From the NCBI GenBank assembly GCA_020849655.1, contig JADLFU010000088.1, positions 1-64,000 on the forward strand: a stretch of 64,000 bases of DNA. Direction: 5' to 3'. The translations under genes were made by a program, and so were the position numbers. This DNA comes from Polyangiaceae bacterium (lineage in GTDB: Bacteria; Myxococcota_A; Polyangia; Polyangiales; Polyangiaceae). This document shows positions 41,733 through 50,518 of the stretch, in pieces. The stretch's first letter is position 1. Every line of letters starts with the position of its first letter. The notes beneath the pieces were generated by a model. The model worked only from the letters and a program-made list of their open reading frames with translations. It ran no database searches and was not told the DNA's origin.

Positions 41733-42761
41733 ATGCACGTCCTCGTCACCGGCGGCGCCGGCTACATCGGCTCCACGCTCGTCCCGATGCTGCTCGCGCG
41801 CGGGCACCGCGTCACCGTGGTCGACAGGTTCTACTTCGGGGACACGCTCGCCGGCGTCGGCTCCGACGGCATGCTCTCGCGCGTGCGCGCGGACGTGCGG
41901 CGCGTCGATCCGCGCGTGTTCGAGGGCGTGGAGGCGGTCGTCGATCTCGCAGGGATCTCGAACGATCCGGCGTGCGAGCTCGACGCGTCGCTGACGCGCT
42001 CGGTGAACCTCGAGGGCTCGCGGCGCGTGCACCGGCTCGCGCAGGCCGCGGGCGTGCGGCGCGTGGTCGTCGCGTCGTCGTGCAGCGTGTACGGCCACGG
42101 CGAGGGCACGCAGCTCGTCGAGACGTCGCCGCGCCACCCGGTGTCCCTCTACGCAGAGTGCAAGGCGGGCGTCGAGGACTCGCTGCTGGAGCTCGGGCGC
42201 GCGAGCGGGATGACCGTGACAGCGCTCCGCTTCGCGACGGTGTTCGGCGTGTCGCGGCGGATGCGGTTCGATCTCGCGGTGAACGTGATGACGAAGAACG
42301 CGTACACGCAGCGGCGCATCGTCGTCGACGGCGGCGGCAAGCAGTGGCGGCCCTTCGTGCACGTGCGCGACGTCTCCGAGGCGCTCGCGCGGACGCTCGA
42401 GGCCGACGAGGCGCGCGTCGCCGGGCAGGTGATCAACGTCGGCTCGAGCGAGAACAACCTGCGCATCCTGACGCTCGGCTACCGCATCCGCGACGCCGTC
42501 CCCGGCACCGAGGTCGAGGTCAGCGGGAGCGATCCGGATCTGCGGGACTACAACGTCAACTTCGACAAGCTGCGCGCGGTGCTCGACTGGTCACCTCGCG
42601 TGACCGTCGACGACGGGATCGCCGAGGTGCTGGCGGCGCTCCGCGCGGGCGAGGTCGATCCGGACGATCGCCGCGGGTACACGCTGAAGACGTACGTGTT
42701 CCTCGCCGAGGTCGAGCGCTCGTTCCGCGAGGTCGCGATCGACGGGATGATCCTCGAGTGA
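41733..42761 (+). CDS. NAD-dependent sugar epimerase/dehydratase
   Basis: 342-aa extended SDR. The NAD motif is GGAGYIG at about 7-13, and the catalytic Ser is in VVASSCSVYG with YxxxK as YAECK (about 145-149). The usual FATVFG and RPFVHVRDV segments follow. Enzymes of this type convert nucleotide-activated sugars, for example UDP-glucose or GDP-mannose derivatives; the sugar is not evident here. It starts at ATG 41733, divergent from the 576-aa gene, and its stop overlaps the GTG of the next lipoprotein gene. Confidence 0.87.
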   Translation: MHVLVTGGAGYIGSTLVPMLLARGHRVTVVDRFYFGDTLAGVGSDGMLSRVRADVRRVDPRVFEGVEAVVDLAGISNDPACELDASLTRSVNLEGSRRVHRLAQAAGVRRVVVASSCSVYGHGEGTQLVETSPRHPVSLYAECKAGVEDSLLELGRASGMTVTALRFATVFGVSRRMRFDLAVNVMTKNAYTQRRIVVDGGGKQWRPFVHVRDVSEALARTLEADEARVAGQVINVGSSENNLRILTLGYRIRDAVPGTEVEVSGSDPDLRDYNVNFDKLRAVLDWSPRVTVDDGIAEVLAALRAGEVDPDDRRGYTLKTYVFLAEVERSFREVAIDGMILE

Positions 42762-43666
42762 CCGCGCGCGGCGCGCCGTGGCTGGTCGCCGCAGCGGCGC
42801 TCGCGGGCTGCGCGTCGGACCACCACGTCTCGCCCTTCGTCCCCGTCGACGCCGCGGCGCTCCTGCGCCCGATGGACGATCTGCCGGCGCAGCTCGCCCG
42901 CGTCGACGCGGAGGCGCGCGCGCTCGGCCTGCAGACCGCAAGCCGCGTCGAGGGCGCGCTGCCAGGCGGGGAGCCGATCGTGGCGCTCGGCCTCGTCGGG
43001 CGGGATCTCTCGGGCCGCGTGGTGCACGCCGTGCGGGTCGTGACGCCCGCGGCGATCGTGCTCGCGCTCGGCCCGACGGAGCTCGGCGATCCGCGCCGGG
43101 CCGCCGCGCCCGTCGAGCTCGTCGAGAGCGTGCTCCCCGGAGGAGGGTTCCCGTCGTGCCGGGATCTCACGGGCGACGGCACGCCGGACGTCGTCGCGCG
43201 CGCGCCGGACGGGGCGCTCGCCGTCTACAGCGCGACCCGGCTCGGCGCGACGCGGATGCCCGTCGCGTGCGCGTTCTCCCCGACGACCGCCACCGACGCG
43301 AACGCCGACGGGCGGATGGATCTCGTGTGCCGCCCGCCGCGAGACGAGGGTGACCCGCTCGCGCCGGAGCTGCTCGACGTCGCCATCGGAGTGGGCGTCG
43401 CGTTCGACCACGATCACCCGGACGCCGTGGCGTTCCACCGCGATCGCGTGGAGCGCCGCGCCGCCGCGCCGGACGCCGCGCCGGACGCCCAGCTCCGCGC
43501 GCTGCTCGAGGTCGCGTTCGCGCGGGTGCGGGCGGGGGAGCAGCCGGAGGAGATCGGCGCCGACCTCGACCGGCGCGCGGCGCGCTGGCTCGTCCCCGGG
43601 TGGCGTGAGGCGTGGATGCGACACCGGCGCGCGATCGTGGAGCGCGCGCGGCCGCCGCGCCGATGA
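42758..43666 (+). CDS. Lipoprotein with FG-GAP-like motifs
   Basis: 302 aa from a GTG overlapping the epimerase stop (GTGA). The signal peptide ends in AAALAGC (Cys18). The central region has two calcium-loop-like motifs of FG-GAP type (DLTGDGTPDVVAR and DANADGRMDLVC), and the remainder is helical. Only one or two blades are present, so it does not form a full propeller by itself. Co-translation with the epimerase suggests a link to envelope sugar metabolism, by inference only. It converges on the PilZ gene. Confidence 0.72.
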   Translation: MTARGAPWLVAAAALAGCASDHHVSPFVPVDAAALLRPMDDLPAQLARVDAEARALGLQTASRVEGALPGGEPIVALGLVGRDLSGRVVHAVRVVTPAAIVLALGPTELGDPRRAAAPVELVESVLPGGGFPSCRDLTGDGTPDVVARAPDGALAVYSATRLGATRMPVACAFSPTTATDANADGRMDLVCRPPRDEGDPLAPELLDVAIGVGVAFDHDHPDAVAFHRDRVERRAAAPDAAPDAQLRALLEVAFARVRAGEQPEEIGADLDRRAARWLVPGWREAWMRHRRAIVERARPPRR

Positions 43667-43671
43667 GCCGC

Positions 43672-44280
43672 TCACGCGCGGCGAGCGCGCAGGCGACCGA
43701 GCAGCGCGGCCGCGTCGACCGGCGCCGCCACCGGTCGGAGCGGGCGAGCGCGCAGGCGGGCGAGCGCGTCGGCGGCGTCGCCCGAGTCGACGACGGACGC
43801 GCCGCTCGCGGCACCCTCCTCGACGTGCGCGACCTCCCCGGAGGGCGGCGGCACCGGGCCGGACTCGACCGGCGGGGGAGGCTCGACGGGCGCCACGGCG
43901 CGCGCGTCGCTCGCGTCCGAGACGAGATCGGGGATCACGGGCGCGGGTGACGGCGAGGAGGCCGCGGCGCGCTCGCGCAGCACGCGCTCGACGATCACCT
44001 TGCCGTGCGGATCGAGGCGCGTGAACCTGACGTCGAGCCCGCCTGGGTGGGCGCCGTCACGCGCGCGGTGCTGCGTCACCCTGCCCTCGCCGCGGAACAG
44101 CGGGGCGCCGTCGCGGAGCGCGACCTCGAACCTCACGACGAGCCCGACCGGGCGCGCCCCCGCGCCGATCAAGGTCATGCCGCCCCTCTCGATGTGCGCG
44201 CCGTCGCCCGCCACGAACTCGTCCTCGGTCGCGTACGGGCGACGCAGACGAAACGCGACCGGCGGCTGGGCCTCGCTCAC
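43672..44280 (-). CDS. PilZ-domain protein (TIGR02266-like)
   Basis: 202 aa from a GTG at 44280. The first 100 residues are a PilZ-like fold of the kind abundant in myxobacteria (EDEFVAGDGAHIERGGM, VRFEVALRDG, FRGEGRVTQH, GGLDVRFTRLDPHGKVIVERVL). The c-di-GMP-binding RxxxR and DxSxxG motifs are not clear, so nucleotide binding is uncertain. The rest is a Pro/Ala/Ser linker with a short helical end (ALLGRLRARRA). The gene lies 39 bp downstream of the J-domain gene on the same strand. Confidence 0.72.
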   Translation of the reverse strand: MSEAQPPVAFRLRRPYATEDEFVAGDGAHIERGGMTLIGAGARPVGLVVRFEVALRDGAPLFRGEGRVTQHRARDGAHPGGLDVRFTRLDPHGKVIVERVLRERAAASSPSPAPVIPDLVSDASDARAVAPVEPPPPVESGPVPPPSGEVAHVEEGAASGASVVDSGDAADALARLRARPLRPVAAPVDAAALLGRLRARRA

Positions 44281-44319
44281 CCGACGGATCGTACCGGCTG
44301 CGCGCGACCGCGCACAAGC

Positions 44320-46050
44320 TCACTTCTTCTTCAGGCGATCGAGCAGCCCCGCGAACGGGATGTTCGACGCGGGTTTGTCGGGCTTCTCGCCGCCGTGCCG
44401 CATCTCGTAGACGCGAATCTCCCGCTCGGCGTCGAGGTTGCGCGGATCGAGCTCGAGGAGCTTGCGGAAGTCCCGGACGGCGCGCGCGTCGTTGCCGACC
44501 CGCTTCAGCAGCGCGCCGCGGTACTGGAGCGCGCGCTGGTGGTTCGGCTCGGACGCGAGCAAGAGATCGAGCTGCTCGATGCACCGGGCGAGGTCGTCCG
44601 GCTTCGGCTGCCCCGAGATCGCCGCCACCCAGACGTCGAGCACCTTGTAGTCGATCTGATCGGGATCCTTCGCGCGGGCGCGCTCGCCGTACTTTCGCGC
44701 GCCGGCGAGATCGCCGCGCTTCAGGCACACCTCGGCGCGCTGGAAATCCATCTGGGCCTCGATGACCGCGGCGACCTTCGCCTGCTCCTCGGGCGTCGCG
44801 CCGCCGCCCTTCATGAGGTTCATGTACTGGGCGCGCTTCTCGGGATCGCTCAGCGTCTGGAACGCCTCGCTCATGCGCGAGAACACCTTGGCGGCCTGCT
44901 CCCGGACCTCGCCGAGCTGCTCGGGGAGGCGGTCGGGGTGCCAGCGCTTCGCGAGGCCGAAGTACGCGGACTGCACGACCTCCGGCGGCGAGTCGAGCGC
45001 GACGCCGAGCATCGCGAAGTACGTCTCGCCGTCGATCTTCGCCGCGCGATCCCGGATCTCCTGCCGACGCTCCGCGAGGCCGGGCGGCAGCGACGCCGGG
45101 GGCGACGCGGCCCGCGCCTCCTCCGCGATGGCGGCGGTGATGCTGCGCAGATCCGTGACGCCGCTCGGAGGGCGCGCCGCGGGCGGGCGCGGGGAGCCCC
45201 TCGGCGCGAGCAGCGGCCCGTCCTCGTCCTCGACGCCGACCGGCGCCTTGCCCGTCCCGAGATCGAGGTGCCGCGTGAGCAGGAAGGCGTAGACGATGAG
45301 GCGCACGTCGAGCTCGTCTGCGACGCCCGCGGAGAGCAGCCCGGCGAGCGGCATCGGGCGCACCTTCAGGATCTCGACGATCCCTCGGCCGCGGTCGAGC
45401 AGCCGGAAGCGCCTGAGATCTCCGCGCACGTGGAGCCGCAGCTTCGCGTCGCCGAGCCCGCGCAGCGCCGCGTCGACGCGCGGATCGAACGGCCGGGCGC
45501 GCACGCCGCGCACGACGAGCGAGAGGCCGTCGATCGTCGTCGACTCGGGCGCCCCCCAGCGCTCCAGCAGGTTGACGCCCGCGTAGAACGCGTAGGCCGT
45601 CTCGTCGGGAAGATGAAACAGGTGCGCCACCTTCCGCGAGAGGCTCTCGCGCAGCCCCGCGAGCAGGCCGTCAGCGTCGACGAGCCCACGCTGGAGCAGC
45701 TCCTCTCCGACGAGCCGCCTCGCCAGCGCGGCGGCCTCGCACGCCTCCTCGACCGCCGCGGGATCGAGCGGCACGATCTCCGAGAGCACCGCGCCCAGCC
45801 GCGCGACCTCGCCCGCGACGCGCGCCTTCGCGGGGTGGCCCGCCTCGAAGAACACCGCGTGGCGGTGGCGGTCGGGCGACTCGAGCACGAGCGTGCCCGA
45901 GAGGCGACGGTCGAGCACGTACACGACGAGGTTGACGAGGGGCGTCTTGTCGAGGGTACCGCTAGCGGTGGCGACGGGCGCTTCGGCCAAGGTGGGGCCG
46001 GAGCATAGTCGCGCTCCGCTACTTGCAGTCCTTGATGAAGACTCCTCCAC
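44320..46050 (-). CDS. DUF4388-J-domain-TPR fusion protein
   Basis: About 576 aa. The N-terminal 150 residues are DUF4388-like (GTLDKTPLVNLVVYVLDRRL, GTLVLES, AVFFEAGHP). Residues about 365-440 are a DnaJ domain with the essential HPD (KRWHPDRLPEQL), able to stimulate Hsp70 ATPase. The C-terminus has TPR-like helices. It is a soluble protein that may link a signalling module with the DnaK chaperone. The start is uncertain: a GTG at 46050, used here, lies 32 bp inside the upstream kinase gene, while a TTG at about 45994 (LAEAPVATASG) is an alternative. It is co-transcribed with the pseudokinase and its lipoprotein. Confidence 0.8.
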   Translation of the reverse strand: MEESSSRTASSGARLCSGPTLAEAPVATASGTLDKTPLVNLVVYVLDRRLSGTLVLESPDRHRHAVFFEAGHPAKARVAGEVARLGAVLSEIVPLDPAAVEEACEAAALARRLVGEELLQRGLVDADGLLAGLRESLSRKVAHLFHLPDETAYAFYAGVNLLERWGAPESTTIDGLSLVVRGVRARPFDPRVDAALRGLGDAKLRLHVRGDLRRFRLLDRGRGIVEILKVRPMPLAGLLSAGVADELDVRLIVYAFLLTRHLDLGTGKAPVGVEDEDGPLLAPRGSPRPPAARPPSGVTDLRSITAAIAEEARAASPPASLPPGLAERRQEIRDRAAKIDGETYFAMLGVALDSPPEVVQSAYFGLAKRWHPDRLPEQLGEVREQAAKVFSRMSEAFQTLSDPEKRAQYMNLMKGGGATPEEQAKVAAVIEAQMDFQRAEVCLKRGDLAGARKYGERARAKDPDQIDYKVLDVWVAAISGQPKPDDLARCIEQLDLLLASEPNHQRALQYRGALLKRVGNDARAVRDFRKLLELDPRNLDAEREIRVYEMRHGGEKPDKPASNIPFAGLLDRLKKK

Positions 46051-47497
46051 ACTTCTTCTTCGGAGGAGCCGCGGTCGTCGGGCGGTCGGGGGTCTTCGAG
46101 AGCGACAGCGCGCGCGTGAGCTCGTCGCCGGCCTTGACGGTGAAGCTGTCGGTCGCGGGCAGGTGATCCTTCTTCTTGCCGACGCAGCTGTGCTTGCCCG
46201 GCGACAGCTCGACGGCGCCGCCCTCGACGGGCTTGCCGTCGCACGCGAGCTCGTCGCACTCGGGCGTGCAGGTGAAGGTCACGCGCGCCGTCGTCGGAGC
46301 GGGCGCGGGGGCGGAGGCGGCGGGCGCGGGGGCGCTCTCGGCCGGCGGGGCAGAGGCGGCGGGCGTGGGCTCAACGGACGCGGACGACGCGGGCTCCGTC
46401 GCCGGCGCGTCGGGAGACCGAAGCAACAGCACCCCCGCGGTGACGATCCCGCCGAGGACCACGAGCGCGCCGAGTCCTCCGAGCACGAGCGGCAGCGCGC
46501 TCTTCTTCTTCGGCGGAGGATCGTCCTCGACGATCGGCGCGGCGGCGACGCCGAGGGCTTGCGGCGGGGCCGCGGGCGGCGCGCTCCCCTGTGCGCTCAT
46601 GGCCTGCGCGACGATCGCGGGGCCGGCGGCGCCGAGCATCACGGTGCCCCCGAACTTGCGCGCGGTGAGCTGGCCGAGCGCCGCCGCCGCCTCCTCTGCG
46701 CTCGCGTAGCGCGCGCCCGGGGACACCGCGAGCGCCCGCGCGAAGAACGGATCGAGCTGGGGAGAGATCGCGGCGCCGAGCTCCCGGGCGCGCGCCGAGA
46801 GCGCGGGCAGCTCGGTGGTCATCTCCGCCCAGAGGCGCCCCGCGTCGAACGAGCCCGCCGCGAGCGACGAGAACGGTGACTTGCCGGTCAGCGCGAAGAA
46901 CAGCAAGACGCCCAGCGACCACACGTCCATCGACGGCGACGGCGGGGCCCCCTGCGCGAGCTCGGCCGGCGCCCACCCGTACGCGATGGGCCCTGACGGC
47001 GGCGGCGCGGCGGCGCGCAGACCGGCCACGCCGACGTCGGACACCGAGACGCTCGTGCCCGCGGTGAACACGTTCGACGGCACGAGCCCGCGGTGCACCA
47101 CGGAGGCGCCGTGCAGCGCCGACGCGATCGCGGCCGCGCCCTTCACGACGACGATCGCGCGGTCCTGCGTCAGCGGCCCCGACGTCGAGACCTCGGCGGC
47201 GAGCGACGGCCCCTCGGCGAGCGCCGTGAGGACGAACGGCGCGCCGGTCGTCGCGTCGACGCCCGCGTCCCAGACCCGCAGCACGCCCGGCACCTCGGCG
47301 ACCCGCTGCGCCTCGTGCAGAAAGGCGGCCCACGCGGGCGTGCCGGCGAGCTCTCTGCGGAACGATTTCAGCGCGTAGACGGCGCCGCTCGCCTGATCGC
47401 GCGCGCGGACCACCTCGCCCATCGGGCCCTCGCCGATCGGCGCGACGACCTCGTAGCGCCCCGAGACGACGTGCCCCACCGGGAGGCGCTCGCTCAC
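46019..47497 (-). CDS. Membrane Ser/Thr pseudokinase with PEGA-like C-terminal domain
   Basis: 492 aa. The kinase-fold region shows a Gly loop GEGPMG (22-27), Lys44 (YALKSF) and Glu62, but HRD reads HRG (135-137), so the catalytic Asp is missing, and DFG reads DVG (154-156). It is therefore probably an inactive pseudokinase. A membrane helix lies at about 310-335 (LPLVLGGLGALVVLGGIVTAG). An Ala/Pro linker follows, then a small Cys-containing PEGA-like domain (TCTPECDELACDGKPV). The GTG start overlaps the stop of the lipoprotein gene upstream. The J-domain gene follows and overlaps by 32 bp. Confidence 0.85.
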   Translation of the reverse strand: MSERLPVGHVVSGRYEVVAPIGEGPMGEVVRARDQASGAVYALKSFRRELAGTPAWAAFLHEAQRVAEVPGVLRVWDAGVDATTGAPFVLTALAEGPSLAAEVSTSGPLTQDRAIVVVKGAAAIASALHGASVVHRGLVPSNVFTAGTSVSVSDVGVAGLRAAAPPPSGPIAYGWAPAELAQGAPPSPSMDVWSLGVLLFFALTGKSPFSSLAAGSFDAGRLWAEMTTELPALSARARELGAAISPQLDPFFARALAVSPGARYASAEEAAAALGQLTARKFGGTVMLGAAGPAIVAQAMSAQGSAPPAAPPQALGVAAAPIVEDDPPPKKKSALPLVLGGLGALVVLGGIVTAGVLLLRSPDAPATEPASSASVEPTPAASAPPAESAPAPAASAPAPAPTTARVTFTCTPECDELACDGKPVEGGAVELSPGKHSCVGKKKDHLPATDSFTVKAGDELTRALSLSKTPDRPTTAAPPKKKCGGVFIKDCK

Positions 47498-48138
47498 GGC
47501 GCGACCCTCAACGTGCCGAGCGCGTCCATGATCGCCGGCGCGTCGCCCTCGGCGCCCTCCCCGACGAAGCACAGGCCCACGACGACCTTCCCCGCGAACG
47601 ATCCTGACACGACGAGCGCGGTGCCGGCCTTGTCCTTGCGCTTCGGCGCGGCGCCTTGCTTCTCCTTGCTGATCTCCCAGAGCTTCAGCTGCCCGTCGTC
47701 GACGACGCGGTCGGGCCGCTTCCAGCGCGCCTTCAGCGAGGCCGGCTTCACGCCCGTGACGTCGAGCGAGGCGCCGAGGGCCGAGAGCGCCACCTGCGCG
47801 GCGTCGTGCGTGTCCGCGTCGGCGTGCGCGAACGCCATCACCGCGTCGCCGCTCGCCGACACCGTGACCGTGCGCGCCGCCTCGCGCGCGTACGTCCAGC
47901 CCGGCGGCGGACGCAGCGTCAGCCCCTCCGATCCGATCGCGAGCTTCGTGTCGGCGGTCGCGCGGCACCCCTCGGACAGCGCCTCGCATTTCGGGGGCGG
48001 CGGTGGAGGCGGCGGCTCCGGCTTCGGAGCCTCCACGGCGGGAGGCGGCGCGGGAGGCGGCGGCTCGGGCGGCTTTGGCTTCGAGCACGCCGCGGCCGAG
48101 AGAGCGAACAAGCAGAGGAGCGCGCGGGCAGAGGACAC
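47494..48138 (-). CDS. Pro-rich lipoprotein of unknown function
   Basis: 214 aa from a GTG at 48138. The signal peptide ends in LSAAAC (Cys18). A linker of about 30 residues of Pro, Glu and Lys spans a gap in the envelope, and a globular domain of about 160 residues contains WTYAREAARTVTV, ALGASLDVTGVK and VVGLCFVGEG. No family is recognised. It is the first gene of the operon with the membrane pseudokinase, so it may be the outside partner of that protein. It is divergent from accC across 47 bp. Confidence 0.72.
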   Translation of the reverse strand: MSSARALLCLFALSAAACSKPKPPEPPPPAPPPAVEAPKPEPPPPPPPPKCEALSEGCRATADTKLAIGSEGLTLRPPPGWTYAREAARTVTVSASGDAVMAFAHADADTHDAAQVALSALGASLDVTGVKPASLKARWKRPDRVVDDGQLKLWEISKEKQGAAPKRKDKAGTALVVSGSFAGKVVVGLCFVGEGAEGDAPAIMDALGTLRVAP

Positions 48139-48185
48139 GGGTGGCGGCTGTGTACTACGTTTCGGCGCCCTCCCGCACCGCCCAC

Positions 48186-49529
48186 ATGTTCAAGAAGATC
48201 CTGATCGCCAACCGAGGCGAGATCGCCGTCCGCATCATCCGCGCGGGCCGCGAGCTCGGCGTGCGCAGCGTCGCCGTGCACTCCGAGGCCGACGCGGGCG
48301 CGCTCCACACCCGCCTCGCCGACGAGGCCGTCTGCATCGGCCCGGCCCCCGCCGCGAAGAGCTACCTGAACATCCCGGCGCTCATCAGCACGGCCGAGAT
48401 CACCGGCGCCGACGCCGTGCACCCCGGCTACGGGTTCCTGTCGGAGAACCCGCACTTCGTCGACGTCGTCGAGAAGTGCGGCCTGACCTTCATCGGGCCG
48501 AGCGCCGCCGCGATGCGCGCGTGGGGCGACAAGGTGACCGCCCGCGAGAACGCGCAGCGGTTCGGGCTGCCGCTCCTGCCGGGCTCGAAGGGGCTCGCGT
48601 CGCCCGAGGACGCCGAGCGCCGCGCGCGGGAGGTCGGGTTCCCCGTCATCATCAAGGCCTCGGGCGGCGGCGGCGGCCGGGGCATGCGGGTCGTGCACGA
48701 GGAGGGCAGCGTCGCGCACGCGTTCGCCGCGGCGACCGCCGAGGCCGCGGCGAGCTTCAAGAACCCGGAGGTGTACCTCGAGAAGTACCTCGGCGAGCCG
48801 CGGCACATCGAGTTCCAGGTGCTCGCCGACGAGCACGGCGGCGTCTGGACGCTCGGCGAGCGCGAGTGCTCGCTGCAGCGCCGCAACCAGAAGATCATCG
48901 AGGAGTCGCCGAGCCCCAACGTCGACGACGCGCTCCGCGCGAGGATGGGAGAGATCATCCGGCGGGCGATGCGAGAGACGGGCTACACCGGGCTCGGCAC
49001 GCTGGAGTTCCTGATGGACGAGCAGAAGAACCTGTTCTTCATGGAGATGAACACCCGCCTCCAGGTCGAGCATCCGGTCACCGAGGCGACGACGGGCGTC
49101 GATCTCGTCGAGCTGCAGATCCGCGCGGCCGCGGGCGAGCGGCTCACGCTCCCCGACACGCGCGGGTGGAGCTTCCGCGGGCACGCGATCGAGTGCCGCA
49201 TCAACGCCGAGGATCCGCGCTCGTTCGCGCCGTGGCCCGGCCTCATCACCGAGTATCACCCGCCCGGCGGCGCGGGCGTGCGCGTCGACAGCGGCGTGTT
49301 CGGAGGGTTCCGGGTGCCGGCCGCGTACGACTCGCTGATCGCCAAGATCATCACCCACGGGCGCACGCGGGACGAGGCCATCCGCCGCATGCAGCGCGCG
49401 CTCTCGGAGCTGATCGTCGGCGGCATCCGCACGAACATCTCGCTGCACCAGCTCTTGCTCTCCGACCCCGAGGTCGTGGCGGGCAAGATGACGACGCGGA
49501 CGATCGAGCGCGTGCTCGCGCGCACGTGA
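48186..49529 (+). CDS. accC: Acetyl-CoA/acyl-CoA carboxylase biotin carboxylase subunit
   Basis: 447 aa, the usual AccC length. It carboxylates biotin on the carrier protein using ATP and bicarbonate. Motifs include KILIANRGEIAVRI at the start, HPGYGFLSEN, the ATP-grasp loop KASGGGGGRGM, ERECSLQRRNQK, FMEMNTRLQVEHPVTE and AIECRINAEDP. The carrier accB is not adjacent, so the partner must be encoded elsewhere; membership in a propionyl-CoA or other acyl-CoA carboxylase is possible. It is the first gene of a long plus-strand run, and its stop overlaps the next GTG. Confidence 0.93.
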   Translation: MFKKILIANRGEIAVRIIRAGRELGVRSVAVHSEADAGALHTRLADEAVCIGPAPAAKSYLNIPALISTAEITGADAVHPGYGFLSENPHFVDVVEKCGLTFIGPSAAAMRAWGDKVTARENAQRFGLPLLPGSKGLASPEDAERRAREVGFPVIIKASGGGGGRGMRVVHEEGSVAHAFAAATAEAAASFKNPEVYLEKYLGEPRHIEFQVLADEHGGVWTLGERECSLQRRNQKIIEESPSPNVDDALRARMGEIIRRAMRETGYTGLGTLEFLMDEQKNLFFMEMNTRLQVEHPVTEATTGVDLVELQIRAAAGERLTLPDTRGWSFRGHAIECRINAEDPRSFAPWPGLITEYHPPGGAGVRVDSGVFGGFRVPAAYDSLIAKIITHGRTRDEAIRRMQRALSELIVGGIRTNISLHQLLLSDPEVVAGKMTTRTIERVLART

Positions 49530-50518
49530 CGCCCGCGGCCGCGCTCCTGTGCGCGATCGACGCGCGCCGCCCGCGGCTCTCTCCGACGGGCGCGGCGCGG
49601 CTGTTCACGGGCGAGGTCGAGGGAGGCCCGGGGCTCGTCGTCGAGTGGCTCGGCGGCACCGTCGTCGTGTTCGACCACGCGCGCGCCCCGCGCGGCGACG
49701 CGGGCGAGCTCGTCGACGCGATCGCGTCCGCGCTGCCCGAGGCGCGCGCGATCGTGTGGACGTCCCGGCACGCGGCGGCGCTCGAGGAGCGGCGCGGCGT
49801 CGTCGTGCGCGGCGAGGCGGGCGCGCTCGCGCGGCGCGTGATCGAGGACGGCGTCTCGTACGCGCTCGACGTGACGGCGTTCCGGGACGCGAGCTTCTAC
49901 GTCGACACGCGCGCCCTCCGCGCCTGGCTGCGCGCGCGCGCCCGGGGCCTGCGCGTGCTCAACCTCTTCGCGCACACGGGCAGCCTCGGGATCGCGGCGC
50001 AGGCCGCCGGCGCGGCGTCGGTCGTGCAGGTCGACAGAGATCGCGCGGCCCTCACGGTCGCGAAGACCTCGGCGTCGATGAACCGCCTCCCGATCGACAG
50101 GCGCGCGTACGTGGTGTCCGACGTGTTCCCGTACCTCGCGCGCGCGCGGCGGCTGGGCGCGCTGTTCGACGTCGCGCTGCTCGATCCGCCCTTCTTCTCC
50201 CAGACCTCCGGCGGGCGCGTCGACGTCGAGGCGAGCCTCGGCGCGCTCATCGACAAGGTGCGCCCGGTCGTCGCCGACGGCGGCGCGCTCGTCGTCGTCA
50301 CGAACGCGCTCTTCGTGTCGGGCAGCGAGCTCGAGGCCCAGCTCGCGCGCGTCGTCGAGGGCGGATACGCGGCGGAGGAGGCGCGCCTCGACGCGCCCGA
50401 CGACGTCGTCGGGCTCACCCGCGCGGACGGCGCGCGCTGGCCGACCGATCCGTCGCCGTGGGCGCACCCGACCAAGATCGCCGCGCTCCGGCTGCGACGA
50501 AGGGACGGTCGGCGGTGA
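49526..50518 (+). CDS. RlmI-like class I SAM methyltransferase
   Basis: 330 aa from a GTG overlapping the accC stop. The fold and motifs are those of the RlmI/RlmK family: GVSYALDVTAFRDASFYVDTR, motif I VLNLFAHTGSLG (about 150) and the catalytic-region LLDPPFF (about 217). RlmI methylates a cytosine of 23S rRNA. The N-terminal PUA domain of RlmI is not obvious here, so a different RNA substrate is possible. It overlaps the pseudouridine synthase gene, suggesting joint action on RNA. Confidence 0.83.
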   Translation: MTPAAALLCAIDARRPRLSPTGAARLFTGEVEGGPGLVVEWLGGTVVVFDHARAPRGDAGELVDAIASALPEARAIVWTSRHAAALEERRGVVVRGEAGALARRVIEDGVSYALDVTAFRDASFYVDTRALRAWLRARARGLRVLNLFAHTGSLGIAAQAAGAASVVQVDRDRAALTVAKTSASMNRLPIDRRAYVVSDVFPYLARARRLGALFDVALLDPPFFSQTSGGRVDVEASLGALIDKVRPVVADGGALVVVTNALFVSGSELEAQLARVVEGGYAAEEARLDAPDDVVGLTRADGARWPTDPSPWAHPTKIAALRLRRRDGRR

